54,876 nt of DNA from an uncultured Clostridia bacterium (GCA_944382845.1 CALWNN010000074.1:1-54876), one strand, 5' to 3'; shown: positions 1 to 8,898, counted from the stretch's first letter. Notes: a model not told the origin generated them from the sequence alone. Made by a program: numbers and translations.

Positions 1-30
1 ATTGCTTTTCGTCGCAACGTGATTAAGCAC

Positions 31-125
31 AGCTCCGAAGGAGATGTTTAGCTCCGAAGGAGATGTTTAGCTCCGAAGGAGATGTTTAGCTCTGAAAGAG
101 ATGTATAGCTCCGAAGGAGATGTAA
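31..125. repeat. 19-bp tandem repeat, five copies
   Basis: Five head-to-tail 19-bp units start at 31, 50, 69, 88 and 107. The consensus unit is AGCTCCGAAGGAGATGTTT. Units 1 to 3 are identical; units 4 and 5 carry a few substitutions. Each unit holds the inverted repeat CTCC-GAA-GGAG, so a transcript could form a row of tiny hairpins, and each also carries a ribosome-binding-like GGAG next to ATG. No gene can be assigned to the stretch. It lies past the purA terminator. Confidence 0.9.
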
Positions 126-160
126 TTATCAACGCTTTGCTCCGATTTAAATGACATAAT

Positions 161-195
161 AAAACCGTTCCTTCATGGTTGAAAGAACGGTTTTT
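161..195 (-). terminator. Rho-independent terminator of purA
   Basis: An inverted repeat, AAAACCGTTC (161-170) against GAACGGTTTT (185-194), closes a 14-nt loop. It lies just past the purA stop codon. The A-rich left flank gives a U-tract on the minus strand and the T-rich right flank one on the plus strand, so it could work both ways. Confidence 0.85.
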
Positions 196-217
196 GTCAT
201 CTGTTTTTAACGAAAGC

Positions 218-1492
218 TTATCTGTAGATTATATCCTCTCTCTTTGGTCCGTTTGAAACCATAGTAATCGGGAATCCTATCTGACCTTCAACAAATTCAA
301 TATACTTACGGCAGTTTTCGGGAAGCTCCTCATACTTTCTTATTCCTCTTATATCGCAATTCCAGCCGTCAAGAACTTCAAGCACAGGCTTTGCCTTTTC
401 AAGAAGATGTGTAGTCGGGAAGTCGGTCGTCACCTTTCCGTCAATCTCGTATCCTACGCATACGGGTATCTTGTCAAGATAACCCAGAACGTCAAGAACC
501 GTAAACGCAACGTCGGTAGTACCCTGAATTCTGCATCCGTACTTTGTCGCAACACAGTCAAACCAGCCCATTCTTCTCGGTCTGCCGGTGGTTGCACCGT
601 ATTCTCCTCCGTCGCCGCCTCTGCGTCTTAATTCATCAGCTTCATCACCGAAAATTTCGGAAACAAACGCCCCTGCGCCTACCGCAGATGAATATGCCTT
701 GACAACAGTAATTACCTGCTTTATTTCATAAGGCGGAAGTCCCGCACCGATTGCGCCATATGCCGCAAGAGTTGAAGAAGACGTTACCATGGGGTAAATT
801 CCGTGGTCCGGGTCTTTAAGAGAACCAAGCTGACCCTCTAAAAGAATATTCTTTCCCTCTTTGACAGCGTTCCAGAGATAAAGAGAAACGTCGCACACAT
901 AAGGCTCAACCATTTTCCTGTATTCCATAAGAGTTTCAAAAAGCTCGGCAGGAACAAGCTTTGGCTTGTGGTAAAGATGTTCAAGGAGAACATTCTTTGT
1001 TTCGCACACTCTTTCAAGCTTTTTCATAAGGTATTCTTCGTCAAAAAGCTCCTGTACCTGAAAACCGATCTTTGCGTATTTATCTGAATAAAAGGGAGCA
1101 ATACCGGATTTTGTTGAACCAAAGCTTGCTTTTCCCAGACGTTCTTCCTCGTACTCGTCAAAGAGAACATGATATGGCATAACTATCTGAGCCCTGTCTG
1201 AAACAAGTATTTTCGGCGCAGGAACCCCCTTGTCCGTAATAGACTTTATTTCATTGAAAAGCACAGGGATATTAAGAGCGACTCCGTTTCCGATAATGCT
1301 TGTGGTGTGGTCGTAAAAAACTCCCGAAGGAAGTGTATGAAGTGCAAACTTTCCATAGTTGTTTACAATTGTGTGTCCTGCGTTTGCGCCTCCCTGAAAA
1401 CGAACGATAATATCGGAAGTTTCAGCAAGCATATCTGTTATCTTGCCCTTTCCCTCGTCGCCCCAGTTAGCTCCGACTATTGCTTTTACCAT
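218..1492 (-). CDS. purA: Adenylosuccinate synthetase
   Basis: This cytoplasmic enzyme joins IMP and aspartate using GTP to make adenylosuccinate, the first committed step to AMP. The 424-residue product has the usual family length. It opens with the GTP-binding loop GANWGDEGKGKITD (residues 7-20), followed by the IMP-site stretch GGANAGHT (34-41). The C-terminal GTP-binding region with NGPKRED is present, so the chain looks complete. The start is ATG with GAGGA about 8 bases upstream. It stands alone on the minus strand, with a terminator behind it and a deleted copy of the dispersed hairpin repeat in front. Nothing is odd about the protein. Confidence 0.97.
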   Translation of the reverse strand: MVKAIVGANWGDEGKGKITDMLAETSDIIVRFQGGANAGHTIVNNYGKFALHTLPSGVFYDHTTSIIGNGVALNIPVLFNEIKSITDKGVPAPKILVSDRAQIVMPYHVLFDEYEEERLGKASFGSTKSGIAPFYSDKYAKIGFQVQELFDEEYLMKKLERVCETKNVLLEHLYHKPKLVPAELFETLMEYRKMVEPYVCDVSLYLWNAVKEGKNILLEGQLGSLKDPDHGIYPMVTSSSTLAAYGAIGAGLPPYEIKQVITVVKAYSSAVGAGAFVSEIFGDEADELRRRGGDGGEYGATTGRPRRMGWFDCVATKYGCRIQGTTDVAFTVLDVLGYLDKIPVCVGYEIDGKVTTDFPTTHLLEKAKPVLEVLDGWNCDIRGIRKYEELPENCRKYIEFVEGQIGFPITMVSNGPKREDIIYR

Positions 1493-1611
1493 TTTATTTT
1501 CCTCCGTAAAAATTATTTCCTGTTTTGTTTTTCAAAAAGGAACAATCATATGATACCATACTTTTTGCTATAAGTAAAATATATATAATTTATAGCTTGT
1601 ATAAGAATTTC

Positions 1612-1655
1612 TTATAGCTAATTCACCGATGTCACCCTCTGAGAAGCAAACTATT
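1612..1655 (-). repeat. Deleted copy of the dispersed hairpin repeat
   Basis: Read on the minus strand, TTTGCTTCTCAG is followed directly by GGGTGACATCGGTGAATTAG and CTATAA. These match the left flank (TTTGCTCCTCAGGGG) and right flank (GGACATCGGCGACTTAGTTATA) of the full elements near 31.9, 37.0 and 41.3 kb. The roughly 90-bp hairpin core is missing. It lies between the lipoprotein gene and purA, in the probable purA leader. Confidence 0.6.
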
Positions 1656-1673
1656 CCGATTTAAATACACCTG

Positions 1674-2606
1674 TCAGTAATAATCTATCCTTATACGGTA
1701 ATAGTAGACTCCCCCGTCAAGGTATGTTCTGTCAACGGCGCCGTAATAGTTGTTTTTAACTATTTCAAAATCGGAAAGGATATCTGTTTGAGAGCAAAAA
1801 TACATTTCAATGGGATAAGCGGAAACCGAGCTTTCAATAATGTCGCAGGTTTCCGTAACAGAACTTACATTTTCCGCTGAAATCTTGTAATATACGGCGT
1901 CGGAACTGTCCGCTTTATTGCACCTGCTTTCGTCCCAGACGTGACCGGTATTTTTCATTTCCTCGGCGGTGACGTTAAAATACTTATGGTAAGCCTTTCT
2001 TCCCTCATAGTCTGGCACGGGGTCGTCCCATGTTATATCGGTATAATACCATTTCCCGTCTATTTCAACCTGATTCCAACCATGTTCCTCTCCGTCGTCG
2101 TCAGCGGCGTAAATTGTTAGACAAGGGATATTTTTCATGTCCATAAAAAGCTGGAAAGTGGTTGCATATCCTAAGCATATCCCACGGTTTTCAACCAGTA
2201 CTCCGTAAGGATTTTCGGAATTTTCCTGAGGAGTTCCGAAAACGTCGATAGCCTCATTGTCGTACTGACAGTTTTCAAGAATATAGTCATAAATCATAAT
2301 TTCATATTCAATGGGGGAAAGGCTGTCGCCGCCGATACTTTCATAAATTTCGGAGGCTTTTTCAAGTATCCTCTTTTCTGTACTGTCAAGAGAAGAACCC
2401 TCGCCTGTCCTGAAGGCTTCAACTATTTCCGAATTGTCAAACACCTCATAATCTTTTTCGCCGCTTCCGCAGATTATAACGTTTCCCTGTTTAGTGCTGT
2501 TATTTTCGTTGTCGCTTTTTATCTCTTCTTTTTCGGCGCAGGAACATAGCAATGCCGCCGCTGCCGCCGGAATTATTAAAGTTTTTAAACCTGAACGGAA
2601 CTTCAT
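1674..2606 (-). CDS. Transglutaminase-like lipoprotein
   Basis: The 310-residue product is a probable surface lipoprotein with a transglutaminase/cysteine-protease fold. The N-terminus has a short basic stretch, a hydrophobic segment and the lipobox LLCSC, so the mature chain should be lipid-anchored at about Cys23. The core carries the family triad in order: Cys in RGICLGYA, His in EEHGWNQV and Asp in YYTDITWDD. Proteins of this class are often annotated as involved in cytokinesis or cell-wall processing, but the substrate here is unknown. It follows cimA by 22 bases on the same strand and may be read through from the isoleucine operon. Start ATG with AAAGGA upstream. Confidence 0.8.
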   Translation of the reverse strand: MKFRSGLKTLIIPAAAAALLCSCAEKEEIKSDNENNSTKQGNVIICGSGEKDYEVFDNSEIVEAFRTGEGSSLDSTEKRILEKASEIYESIGGDSLSPIEYEIMIYDYILENCQYDNEAIDVFGTPQENSENPYGVLVENRGICLGYATTFQLFMDMKNIPCLTIYAADDDGEEHGWNQVEIDGKWYYTDITWDDPVPDYEGRKAYHKYFNVTAEEMKNTGHVWDESRCNKADSSDAVYYKISAENVSSVTETCDIIESSVSAYPIEMYFCSQTDILSDFEIVKNNYYGAVDRTYLDGGVYYYRIRIDYY

Positions 2607-2635
2607 ATTTTTCCTTTCTTTAAAGACTCGGCTTT

Positions 2636-4213
2636 CTACGCTTTGGACGGGGTCTGCGACTTCATAAGTTTATATTCGATGCTGTCGCACAGCGCCTTGA
2701 CCGACGCATTGATTATATCGGTTGACGAGCCTACCGTGGTCCACACGTCGTTTCCGTCGGTGGATTCAATAAGAACCCTTACCGCCGCAGCCGTTGCGGA
2801 AGTAGTATCAACTACTCTTACCTTGTAGTCGATAAGTCTGAAGCTTTCAAGGTCGGGGTAGAATTTTACAAGAGCCTTTCTCAAAGCCTTGTCAAGAGCG
2901 TTTACAGGACCGTTTCCCTCATCTCCCGCAATCTCGTAATGCTCTCCCACTTTTACTTTTACAACTCCACAGCCGGGAGTATCAACGCTTGCGTCCTGTT
3001 CGGAAATTATTTTAAAGTAGCAGATATGGAAATAGGGCTTGAATTTTCCCAGAAACTTTTTCACAAGAAGCTCAAAGGAAGCGTTTGCAGCTTCATACTG
3101 GTAGCCCTTCTGCTCCTGAAGCTTGAGCATATTGACTATATCTCCAAGCACTGGAGACTCCTTTGTTATTTCCGGAGCAAAAGTCTTTACCTTTGAAAGG
3201 ATAGCCGATTTTCCCGCAACCTCGCTTACAAGGAACTGTCTTCTGTTTCCGACTGTTTCAGGCGGAATATGCTCAAAGGATTCAGGAAGCTTGGTAACTC
3301 CGTCAATGTGCATTCCTCCCTTATGCGCAAAAGCTGACTTTCCTACAAAAGGCATATTTTCGGGAAGTGTGAGATTTGAGATATCCGAAATATATCTTGC
3401 GCAGTTTGTAAGCTTTTTCACGCACTCTTCAGGGATAACGTTATAGCCAAGCTTTACCTGAAGGTCTGCAATAAGTGAAGCAAGGCAGGTGTTTCCGCAT
3501 CTTTCGCCGATTCCGATAAACGTTCCGTGTATCTGCTCAGCGCCTGCTTTTACCGCTGAGATGGAATTTGCAACTGCGCAATCCGTGTCGTTGTGACAGT
3601 GTATTCCCACAGGAACGCTTACAGTCTTGCAGGCAAGCTCCGTCCACCTGTAAATTTCATCGGGGAAGCATCCCCCGTTTGTGTCACAGAGGATAATGTA
3701 TGAAGCTCCTGCGGTTTCGGCGGCTTTAATTACCTCCATTGCGTACTTCTCGTTGTTCTTGCAACCGTCAAAGTAATGCTCTGCGTAGAAAAAAACCGTC
3801 TTTCCTTTTGATTTCAAATAGGAAACAGTGTCGGCTATCATCGCAAGATTTTCTTCAAGAGTGGTCTTTAAGATCTCAGTGACATGAAGATCCCAGCTTT
3901 TCCCGAATATTGCAACATGATCAACTGAGATTTCCGCCATTACCTGAACCGACTTGTCCTTTGCAACATCCGCACCCACTCTTCTTGTTGAGCCGAAAGC
4001 GACTATCTTTGCGTTTTTAAGCTGAAGTTCCTTTGCCTTTTCAAAAAATTCCTCGTCCTTGGGATTTGAAAAAGGATTTCCCGCTTCAATATATGAAACG
4101 CCTATATCGTCAAGAGCCTTTACGATATTTATTTTATCCATTACGGAAAAATTTACGTTTTCTCCCTGAGCGCCGTCACGGAGTGTGGAATCGAACACAT
4201 AAAGCTTTCTCAT
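2636..4213 (-). CDS. cimA: (R)-citramalate synthase
   Basis: It condenses pyruvate with acetyl-CoA to citramalate, the entry to the threonine-independent isoleucine route. The 525-residue chain has the HMGL-like TIM barrel first, with DSTLRDGAQGENVNFS (residues 8-23) and the metal-binding HCHNDTDCA motif. The LeuA-type allosteric domain follows, roughly residues 390-515. The opening motif and overall length fit the citramalate branch better than 2-isopropylmalate or homocitrate synthase. Start ATG with AGGAG about 8 bases upstream. It follows ilvB by 39 bases and should share its T-box-controlled transcript. Feedback by isoleucine is likely from the family but not visible here. Confidence 0.9.
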   Translation of the reverse strand: MRKLYVFDSTLRDGAQGENVNFSVMDKINIVKALDDIGVSYIEAGNPFSNPKDEEFFEKAKELQLKNAKIVAFGSTRRVGADVAKDKSVQVMAEISVDHVAIFGKSWDLHVTEILKTTLEENLAMIADTVSYLKSKGKTVFFYAEHYFDGCKNNEKYAMEVIKAAETAGASYIILCDTNGGCFPDEIYRWTELACKTVSVPVGIHCHNDTDCAVANSISAVKAGAEQIHGTFIGIGERCGNTCLASLIADLQVKLGYNVIPEECVKKLTNCARYISDISNLTLPENMPFVGKSAFAHKGGMHIDGVTKLPESFEHIPPETVGNRRQFLVSEVAGKSAILSKVKTFAPEITKESPVLGDIVNMLKLQEQKGYQYEAANASFELLVKKFLGKFKPYFHICYFKIISEQDASVDTPGCGVVKVKVGEHYEIAGDEGNGPVNALDKALRKALVKFYPDLESFRLIDYKVRVVDTTSATAAAVRVLIESTDGNDVWTTVGSSTDIINASVKALCDSIEYKLMKSQTPSKA

Positions 4214-4252
4214 TTGCCAAATTCTCCTTGATCTGATTTTCTTATTTATATT

Positions 4253-5941
4253 TCAGTCGTCTATCTCAATATCCATAATAGGGGTATAAATATCCTTTCC
4301 GGGAGGAACCATGGGAAGAACGTTTATATCCTTGTCGATAAGAACGTCGATAAGACAAGGTCTGCCACACGAAAGAGCTTCCTTCAGAACAGGCTCAATA
4401 TCCCCCTTCGAGGCAATGGTAAATCCCCTTACTCCGAAAGCGTCGGCAAGCTCCATCATATTCGTGTGCCTGTCAATATCCGTTTGAGAAAATCTCTTAC
4501 CGTAAAAAATCCTCTGCCACTGCCTTACCATTCCCAGAACGTTATTGTCAAACACCATTTCAATTATGGGAAGGTCATGCTTTGCAACGCTTGAAAGCTC
4601 GGCGCAGTTCATAAAGAAGCTTCCGTCTCCCGCAATATTTACAACTGTACGGTCCGGATTTCCAACCTTACAGCCTATTGCCGCTCCAAGTCCGTAGCCC
4701 ATTGTTCCGAGCCCGCCGCTTGAAGCAAACTGTCTTGGCATGGTAAAATTATAAAACTGTGCAGCCCACATCTGGTGTTGTCCTACTTCAGTAGTGATTA
4801 TAGCCTTTCCCTCTGTGAGCCTGTCAAGAGTTTCAATTACATCTGAGGGAAGTACCTCGTCCTCACGCCTTACCGGTTTCATGTGAAGAGCGTATTCCTT
4901 TTTCCACTGATAAACCTGAGCGAGCCACTCTGAATTGTCATGCTGTGATATCTTCTTGTTGAGTTCTCTTAAAACATAAGAAATATCGCCGCATACGCTT
5001 GCCGCAACAGGAATATTTTTCCCTATTTCCTTTGGGTCTATCTCAATATGAATTATTTTTGCACCCTTGCCGAAGGTGTCGGGATTGCAGGAAACACGGT
5101 CTGAAAATCTTGAACCTAAAACTATCATAAGGTCGCACTGAGCAAGAGTCATAGCGGCAGTCTTTGTGCCGTGCATACCAAGCATACCGATGTAGCGAGC
5201 GTCTGTGTTATCAAAAGCCGACTGTCCCATAAGGGAAAGTGAAACAGGGGCGTCAATGAGGTCGACAAACTCCTTAAGCTCAGCCTCGGCATTGCAGGAA
5301 ACAACACCTCCCCCTGCGTAAATAAAAGGTCTTTTGCACTGCTCGATAAGCCTTACAGCTTCTTCTATCTCAGCGTCAACATTCTTGCCTACAACCGCTT
5401 CGGGAACCTTTACTTCCTCGTATTCAAAGTCGCATACCGCCGCAGTAACGTCCTTTGGTATGTCAATAAGCACAGGACCTTTTCTTCCGTGGTTTGCAAT
5501 GTAAAAAGCCTCTCTTATTGTGGAAGCAAGGTCTTTTACATCCTTTACCTGATAATTTTTCTTGGTGATAGCTTTTGTTATAGCGCAAATGTCTACTTCC
5601 TGAAAGCTGTCAAGTCCAAGAAGGGTCGTTCCCACATTTCCGGTCAGCGCTACCATGGGTACAGAATCCATATAAGCAGTGGCTATTCCCGTAACAAGAT
5701 TAGTTGCACCCGGTCCGCTTGTTGCAAGAACGACTCCGGTTTTTCCGGTTGTTCTTGAATATGCGTCGGCAGCGTGGCTTGCAGCCTGCTCGTGAGCGGT
5801 AATTATATGCCTTATCCTGTCCTTGTTCTTGTAAAGCTCATCATAAATGTTAAGCACAGCACCTCCCGGATAACCGAAGATAACATCGGCTTTTTGTTCA
5901 ATAAGACATTCTACAATGATCTGAGAGCCGTTAAGCTTCAT
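4253..5941 (-). CDS. ilvB: Acetolactate synthase, large (catalytic) subunit
   Basis: This TPP- and FAD-dependent enzyme makes acetolactate or acetohydroxybutyrate for valine, leucine and isoleucine. The chosen ATG at 5941 gives 562 residues, the family length. An open frame continues upstream but encodes the T-box leader, not protein. Visible motifs are GYPGGAVLNIYDEL and the activating Glu in AHEQAASHAADAY near the N-terminus, and the TPP-Mg motif GDGSFFMN in the C-terminal third. A GGGAAGG purine stretch serves as ribosome site. No regulatory small subunit (ilvN) is adjacent. The neighbour cimA and the leader's isoleucine specifier point to isoleucine supply. Confidence 0.95.
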   Translation of the reverse strand: MKLNGSQIIVECLIEQKADVIFGYPGGAVLNIYDELYKNKDRIRHIITAHEQAASHAADAYSRTTGKTGVVLATSGPGATNLVTGIATAYMDSVPMVALTGNVGTTLLGLDSFQEVDICAITKAITKKNYQVKDVKDLASTIREAFYIANHGRKGPVLIDIPKDVTAAVCDFEYEEVKVPEAVVGKNVDAEIEEAVRLIEQCKRPFIYAGGGVVSCNAEAELKEFVDLIDAPVSLSLMGQSAFDNTDARYIGMLGMHGTKTAAMTLAQCDLMIVLGSRFSDRVSCNPDTFGKGAKIIHIEIDPKEIGKNIPVAASVCGDISYVLRELNKKISQHDNSEWLAQVYQWKKEYALHMKPVRREDEVLPSDVIETLDRLTEGKAIITTEVGQHQMWAAQFYNFTMPRQFASSGGLGTMGYGLGAAIGCKVGNPDRTVVNIAGDGSFFMNCAELSSVAKHDLPIIEMVFDNNVLGMVRQWQRIFYGKRFSQTDIDRHTNMMELADAFGVRGFTIASKGDIEPVLKEALSCGRPCLIDVLIDKDINVLPMVPPGKDIYTPIMDIEIDD

Positions 5942-6010
5942 TCTTGTCAACTTCCCTTCCCGATTATAAATTAAAAATGATTGGTTGTTAAATTTAAATT
6001 TATGATAAAA

Positions 6011-6410
6011 ATAAAAAAACTTCCGCCTCTTTATGTAAGAGGTGAAAGTAAAATTCCACGGTACCACTCTTGTTGGACATAACGTCCCGCTTATTGCATA
6101 TCCATCAATATGCTTCTCTGTAACGGGAGAACCCGGACTAAGCCCTATTAACACAGCATTTCCCGAAGTTTGTATGGCAGGTCGTCAATGCCGGGATGTA
6201 GTCGCCCTTCAAGGTTATACCACCCCAAAAATGCCCTGAACCACCAGAAATGCGCCGCCCTTTCAAAAATGCGCCGCTCTTCCGAAAAATGTGCCGCCCT
6301 TTCGTGCCGTCAGCTCAGAGGTGATAAAATTTAAATGAGAACACTGCCTCGCATTAACCGCCAGCTTTCTGAAGTCCTGCTTATTTAAATCCCGTCCTCG
6401 TCAATGCCTT
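6011..6410 (-). promoter_or_regulatory. T-box riboswitch leader of ilvB-cimA, predicted Ile-specific
   Basis: On the minus strand the T-box sequence AGAGTGGTACCGTGG (6056-6070) precedes a terminator hairpin, CACCTCTT/AAGAGGCGG, and a U7 tract near 6012-6018. Stem I begins near 6408 (GACGAGGACGGG). Its distal motif AGAAAGCTGGCGG lies near 6358-6372, and complementary ATTTAAAT arms flank the specifier side. The best specifier is ATC at 6323-6325, followed by ACCTCTGAG, an isoleucine codon. Uncharged tRNA-Ile should therefore stabilise the antiterminator and allow ilvB-cimA transcription. The leader is unusually long because a tandem repeat is inserted between stem I and the T-box. Confidence 0.88.
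6221..6300 (-). repeat. Tandem repeat inside the T-box leader
   Basis: Three 19-20 nt units and a shortened fourth are seen on the minus strand. The consensus is AGGGCGGCGCATTTTTGAA, starting at 6300, 6280, 6261 and about 6238. They lie between stem I and the antiterminator domain, where a normal T-box has short stems II and III. The undecamer GGCATTGACGA also occurs twice in the leader (6398-6408 and 6183-6193), suggesting an internal duplication. Confidence 0.75.
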
Positions 6411-6461
6411 GTTTTATGGTTTCGGTTTTTAAAGTGCGCCGTAAATCGTAAGCTGTTATTT

Positions 6462-6490
6462 ATTATATTCCGCAAATACGGCTTTGTCAA
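6462..6490 (-). promoter_or_regulatory. Promoter of the T-box/ilvB-cimA transcript
   Basis: On the minus strand TTGACA (6485-6490) and TATAAT (6462-6467) are separated by exactly 17 bases, a perfect vegetative promoter. Transcription should start near 6455, giving a leader of about 510 nt before ilvB. Confidence 0.9.
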
Positions 6491-6533
6491 GGATTTAATA
6501 AAAGTTTAACAAATCACGCCGAGGAAATTTAAC

Positions 6534-6562
6534 TTGATTTTTTATACTGTTTGTTATACAAT
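6534..6562 (+). promoter_or_regulatory. Promoter of the DUF4317 gene
   Basis: TTGATT (6534-6539) and TACAAT (6557-6562) have a 17-base spacer, 31 bases upstream of the ATG. It is divergent from the ilvB promoter. Confidence 0.7.
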
Positions 6563-6593
6563 AATTGTACTTGTTTATTACGGAGGATAAGGT

Positions 6594-7721
6594 ATGAATA
6601 AAAAGGAAGTTTCGGAAATCAAAAGACATTTTAACGAGGATAACGGATTTTTTCACCTGAATAAGGTGCTTTGCGCTTTTGTTGATGCAGAAAAAAACAT
6701 CAAGTGCAAGACTTTAAGAAGCTTCGATCTTATTGAAAAAAGCGAAGCCGAGCTTATTATGGGTGCATTAAAGAAGGTGTTCAGCGGAAAGGTGGCAAAA
6801 AACCTCCTTGAATTTTCATTCCCAAACGAGCAGTATGCCGACGGCGGAACCCAGAACCTGCTTTACAACGCTGTTAAATCAAAGCTTGAAAGCGAAGAAG
6901 CTGCGGACAAGTTCCTTGACCATATCGTTTCCGGAGCGGATATAACCTCTACATATGCCGTTTTTGCAGGACACTGCTCATATTCGGTTTTCAAGAAAAA
7001 CAAAAACGGCGACGCAGACCTTGAAAGCGACCACAACTATAATTTTATAGTGACTGCATTCTGCCCTGTGGCAATAAGAATTGACGGACTTATTTACGAC
7101 GAAGAAACAAACGAGATAGTAAAAAAGCCAAACAGCGACAGAGTTGTTGCGGACAGTCCCACAGACGGCTTTATCTATCCTGTTTTCAGCGACGGAGGCG
7201 CAGACGTCAATAAGGTGATGTACTACACCAAAAAACCCAAAGACCCAAACGTTTCAATTATCGACGAAGTTCTGGGATGCAGATTTGTGGCATCGGCCAT
7301 TGACGAAAAGACGACGTTTAAAGCAATGCTCAACAATGTTGTTGCAGACGAGCTTGATTTTAACGTTATAACCTCTGTAAATTCAAAGATCGCAGAAGTC
7401 ATCGCCCAGAATCAGGACGATACCGAACCGCCTGTTATTGACAAGCCAAGGCTTTCAAAGATCCTTTCCGAGTCGGGAGTAAGCGACAGCAAGCTTGAAA
7501 TTCTCGACAAGGCTTACGATAATTTTGTGGGAGAAACAGTAATGAAAGCCTCAAACCTTGTGGAAGCAAAAACCGTGGTGTCCGCTCCCAGTATTACTGT
7601 AAATATCGGAAAGGACGGGCTTTCAAAGGTGAAAACTCAAACCGTAGAAGGAAAGAGATATCTTATCATAAGCCTTGACGACCCGGAAATAGAAGTAAAC
7701 GGACTAAGTGCGGCTCTTTAA
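6594..7721 (+). CDS. DUF4317 family protein
   Basis: The 375-residue cytoplasmic protein has no signal peptide or membrane segment. The opening MNKKEVSEIKRHFNEDN and the later SPTDGFIYPVFSDGGADVN stretch are recognised by eye as typical of the DUF4317 family found across Clostridia. Its function is unknown and no catalytic motif stands out. The start ATG has a strong GGAGG 7 bases away and its own promoter. The stop codon overlaps that of the convergent LysR gene, so there is no room for a terminator between them. Confidence 0.8.
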   Translation: MNKKEVSEIKRHFNEDNGFFHLNKVLCAFVDAEKNIKCKTLRSFDLIEKSEAELIMGALKKVFSGKVAKNLLEFSFPNEQYADGGTQNLLYNAVKSKLESEEAADKFLDHIVSGADITSTYAVFAGHCSYSVFKKNKNGDADLESDHNYNFIVTAFCPVAIRIDGLIYDEETNEIVKKPNSDRVVADSPTDGFIYPVFSDGGADVNKVMYYTKKPKDPNVSIIDEVLGCRFVASAIDEKTTFKAMLNNVVADELDFNVITSVNSKIAEVIAQNQDDTEPPVIDKPRLSKILSESGVSDSKLEILDKAYDNFVGETVMKASNLVEAKTVVSAPSITVNIGKDGLSKVKTQTVEGKRYLIISLDDPEIEVNGLSAAL

Positions 7722-8611
7722 TCCCGCTCACCAGAACTTATTTCCACAGCCGCTTTGACAAAGCTTTTGATTATGCCGCTGTCTGTAAGGCGGTTGCGAT
7801 GGATGCCAAAGGATACAAGCTCCTCTCCCTGTACGGGAAGATACATTACCCCCTCCTCGCTATATCCGGGGACCCGTGGAAAAATCATGTATCCTATGCC
7901 TGCTCTGACAAGTGAGATTGCCGCTTCATATCCGTCGGAGAAAACAGGTTCGTGAATCTTATGCTCAAAGTTATCTTTAAACTGCATATTGAAAACTGCC
8001 TCACTGCATTTCGGCTTGGAAATAATTATCGGTCTGCCGGAAATATCCCCTCTTTTTTCGTGGCGTTCTCCCTCGGAAAAATAACCGGGAGCGCACAAAA
8101 CAGATACCGGACACTTGTAAAGCTCGGTAAAGACAGTGCCTATGTTCTTGTTCTTACCCCTTTGCTCGCGGAATCCAAGCATCACCTGTATGCTGTTGTC
8201 CGCAAGAAGATTTGACATTGAAGCAAACGGGATATTTTTAATCACAGGATAGAAATTCGCATACTCCTCAGAAACCCTTCTGAGTATGGGAGAAAGAAGA
8301 GTAAGCTCAAGTCTGTTGTGACAGCCTATGCCAAGTTCCGCACGCTTTATCTCACTGCTGTCGGAGATATATCGCTTTGCGTCGGAAAATTCCTTCATAA
8401 TCTTCTCGGCAAAGCCCTTAAATCTCATTCCCTCAATGGTAAGCTTTACGCTTTTGCTTGTTCTTAAAAAAAGCTTTACCCCAAGTTCGTCCTCCAGAGC
8501 GCTTATCTGGTGACTGACCGCCGGCTGAGTTATGTTTACCTCTTTAGCGGCTTTTGAAAAATTAAGATGCTCGGCAACCGAAAGAAAACATTCAAGTTGT
8601 GAAGTATTCAT
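7718..8611 (-). CDS. LysR-family transcriptional regulator
   Basis: The 297-residue protein has an N-terminal winged helix-turn-helix (residues 1-60, with NFSKAAKEVNITQPAVSHQI as the recognition region). A substrate-binding-like effector domain follows, roughly 90-295. The start is the ATG at 8611, preceded by AAAGGGTG; the open frame upstream runs into AT-rich intergenic DNA. It is transcribed away from the ABC exporter genes, the usual LysR arrangement, so the exporter is a reasonable but unproven target. The effector is unknown. Its 3' end overlaps the DUF4317 stop codon. Confidence 0.9.
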   Translation of the reverse strand: MNTSQLECFLSVAEHLNFSKAAKEVNITQPAVSHQISALEDELGVKLFLRTSKSVKLTIEGMRFKGFAEKIMKEFSDAKRYISDSSEIKRAELGIGCHNRLELTLLSPILRRVSEEYANFYPVIKNIPFASMSNLLADNSIQVMLGFREQRGKNKNIGTVFTELYKCPVSVLCAPGYFSEGERHEKRGDISGRPIIISKPKCSEAVFNMQFKDNFEHKIHEPVFSDGYEAAISLVRAGIGYMIFPRVPGYSEEGVMYLPVQGEELVSFGIHRNRLTDSGIIKSFVKAAVEISSGERD

Positions 8612-8722
8612 ATTTTTACACCCTTTCGCAAAGGCACTTCTTTGGAGAAGTTGCACAATAAAAAATAAATTAATTTTTAACAATAAAATTTCTTTATTGA
8701 TTATAGCATATTTGAATTTTAC

Positions 8723-8734
8723 TTTCAAGTGAAA
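8723..8734. promoter_or_regulatory. Inverted repeat, possible LysR operator
   Basis: TTTCA-AG-TGAAA lies midway between the divergent LysR and ABC exporter genes, next to AT-rich DNA suited to promoters. LysR sites usually have the form T-N11-A, so the assignment is tentative. Confidence 0.3.
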
Positions 8735-8898
8735 ATGTTGTATTATATTATGTAAGTACAATATATATGGATATGCGACTACTCGTAAAACCAAATAACC
8801 TCGGGAAATGCAATGCCGCCGTGCTTACGGCGCAGGAAAAATGCTTTCCCTCTTTTTGTCGTATATTGCAGAGAATAATTAAAGAAAGGAATGATATA

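Noticed and set aside
31-125. CRISPR-like array
   Set aside because: The units are contiguous with no spacers, are only 19 bp, and no cas gene is in the window.
5942-6154. N-terminal extension of acetolactate synthase
   Set aside because: The open frame passes through the T-box sequence and terminator hairpin. The ATG at 5941 gives the family length.
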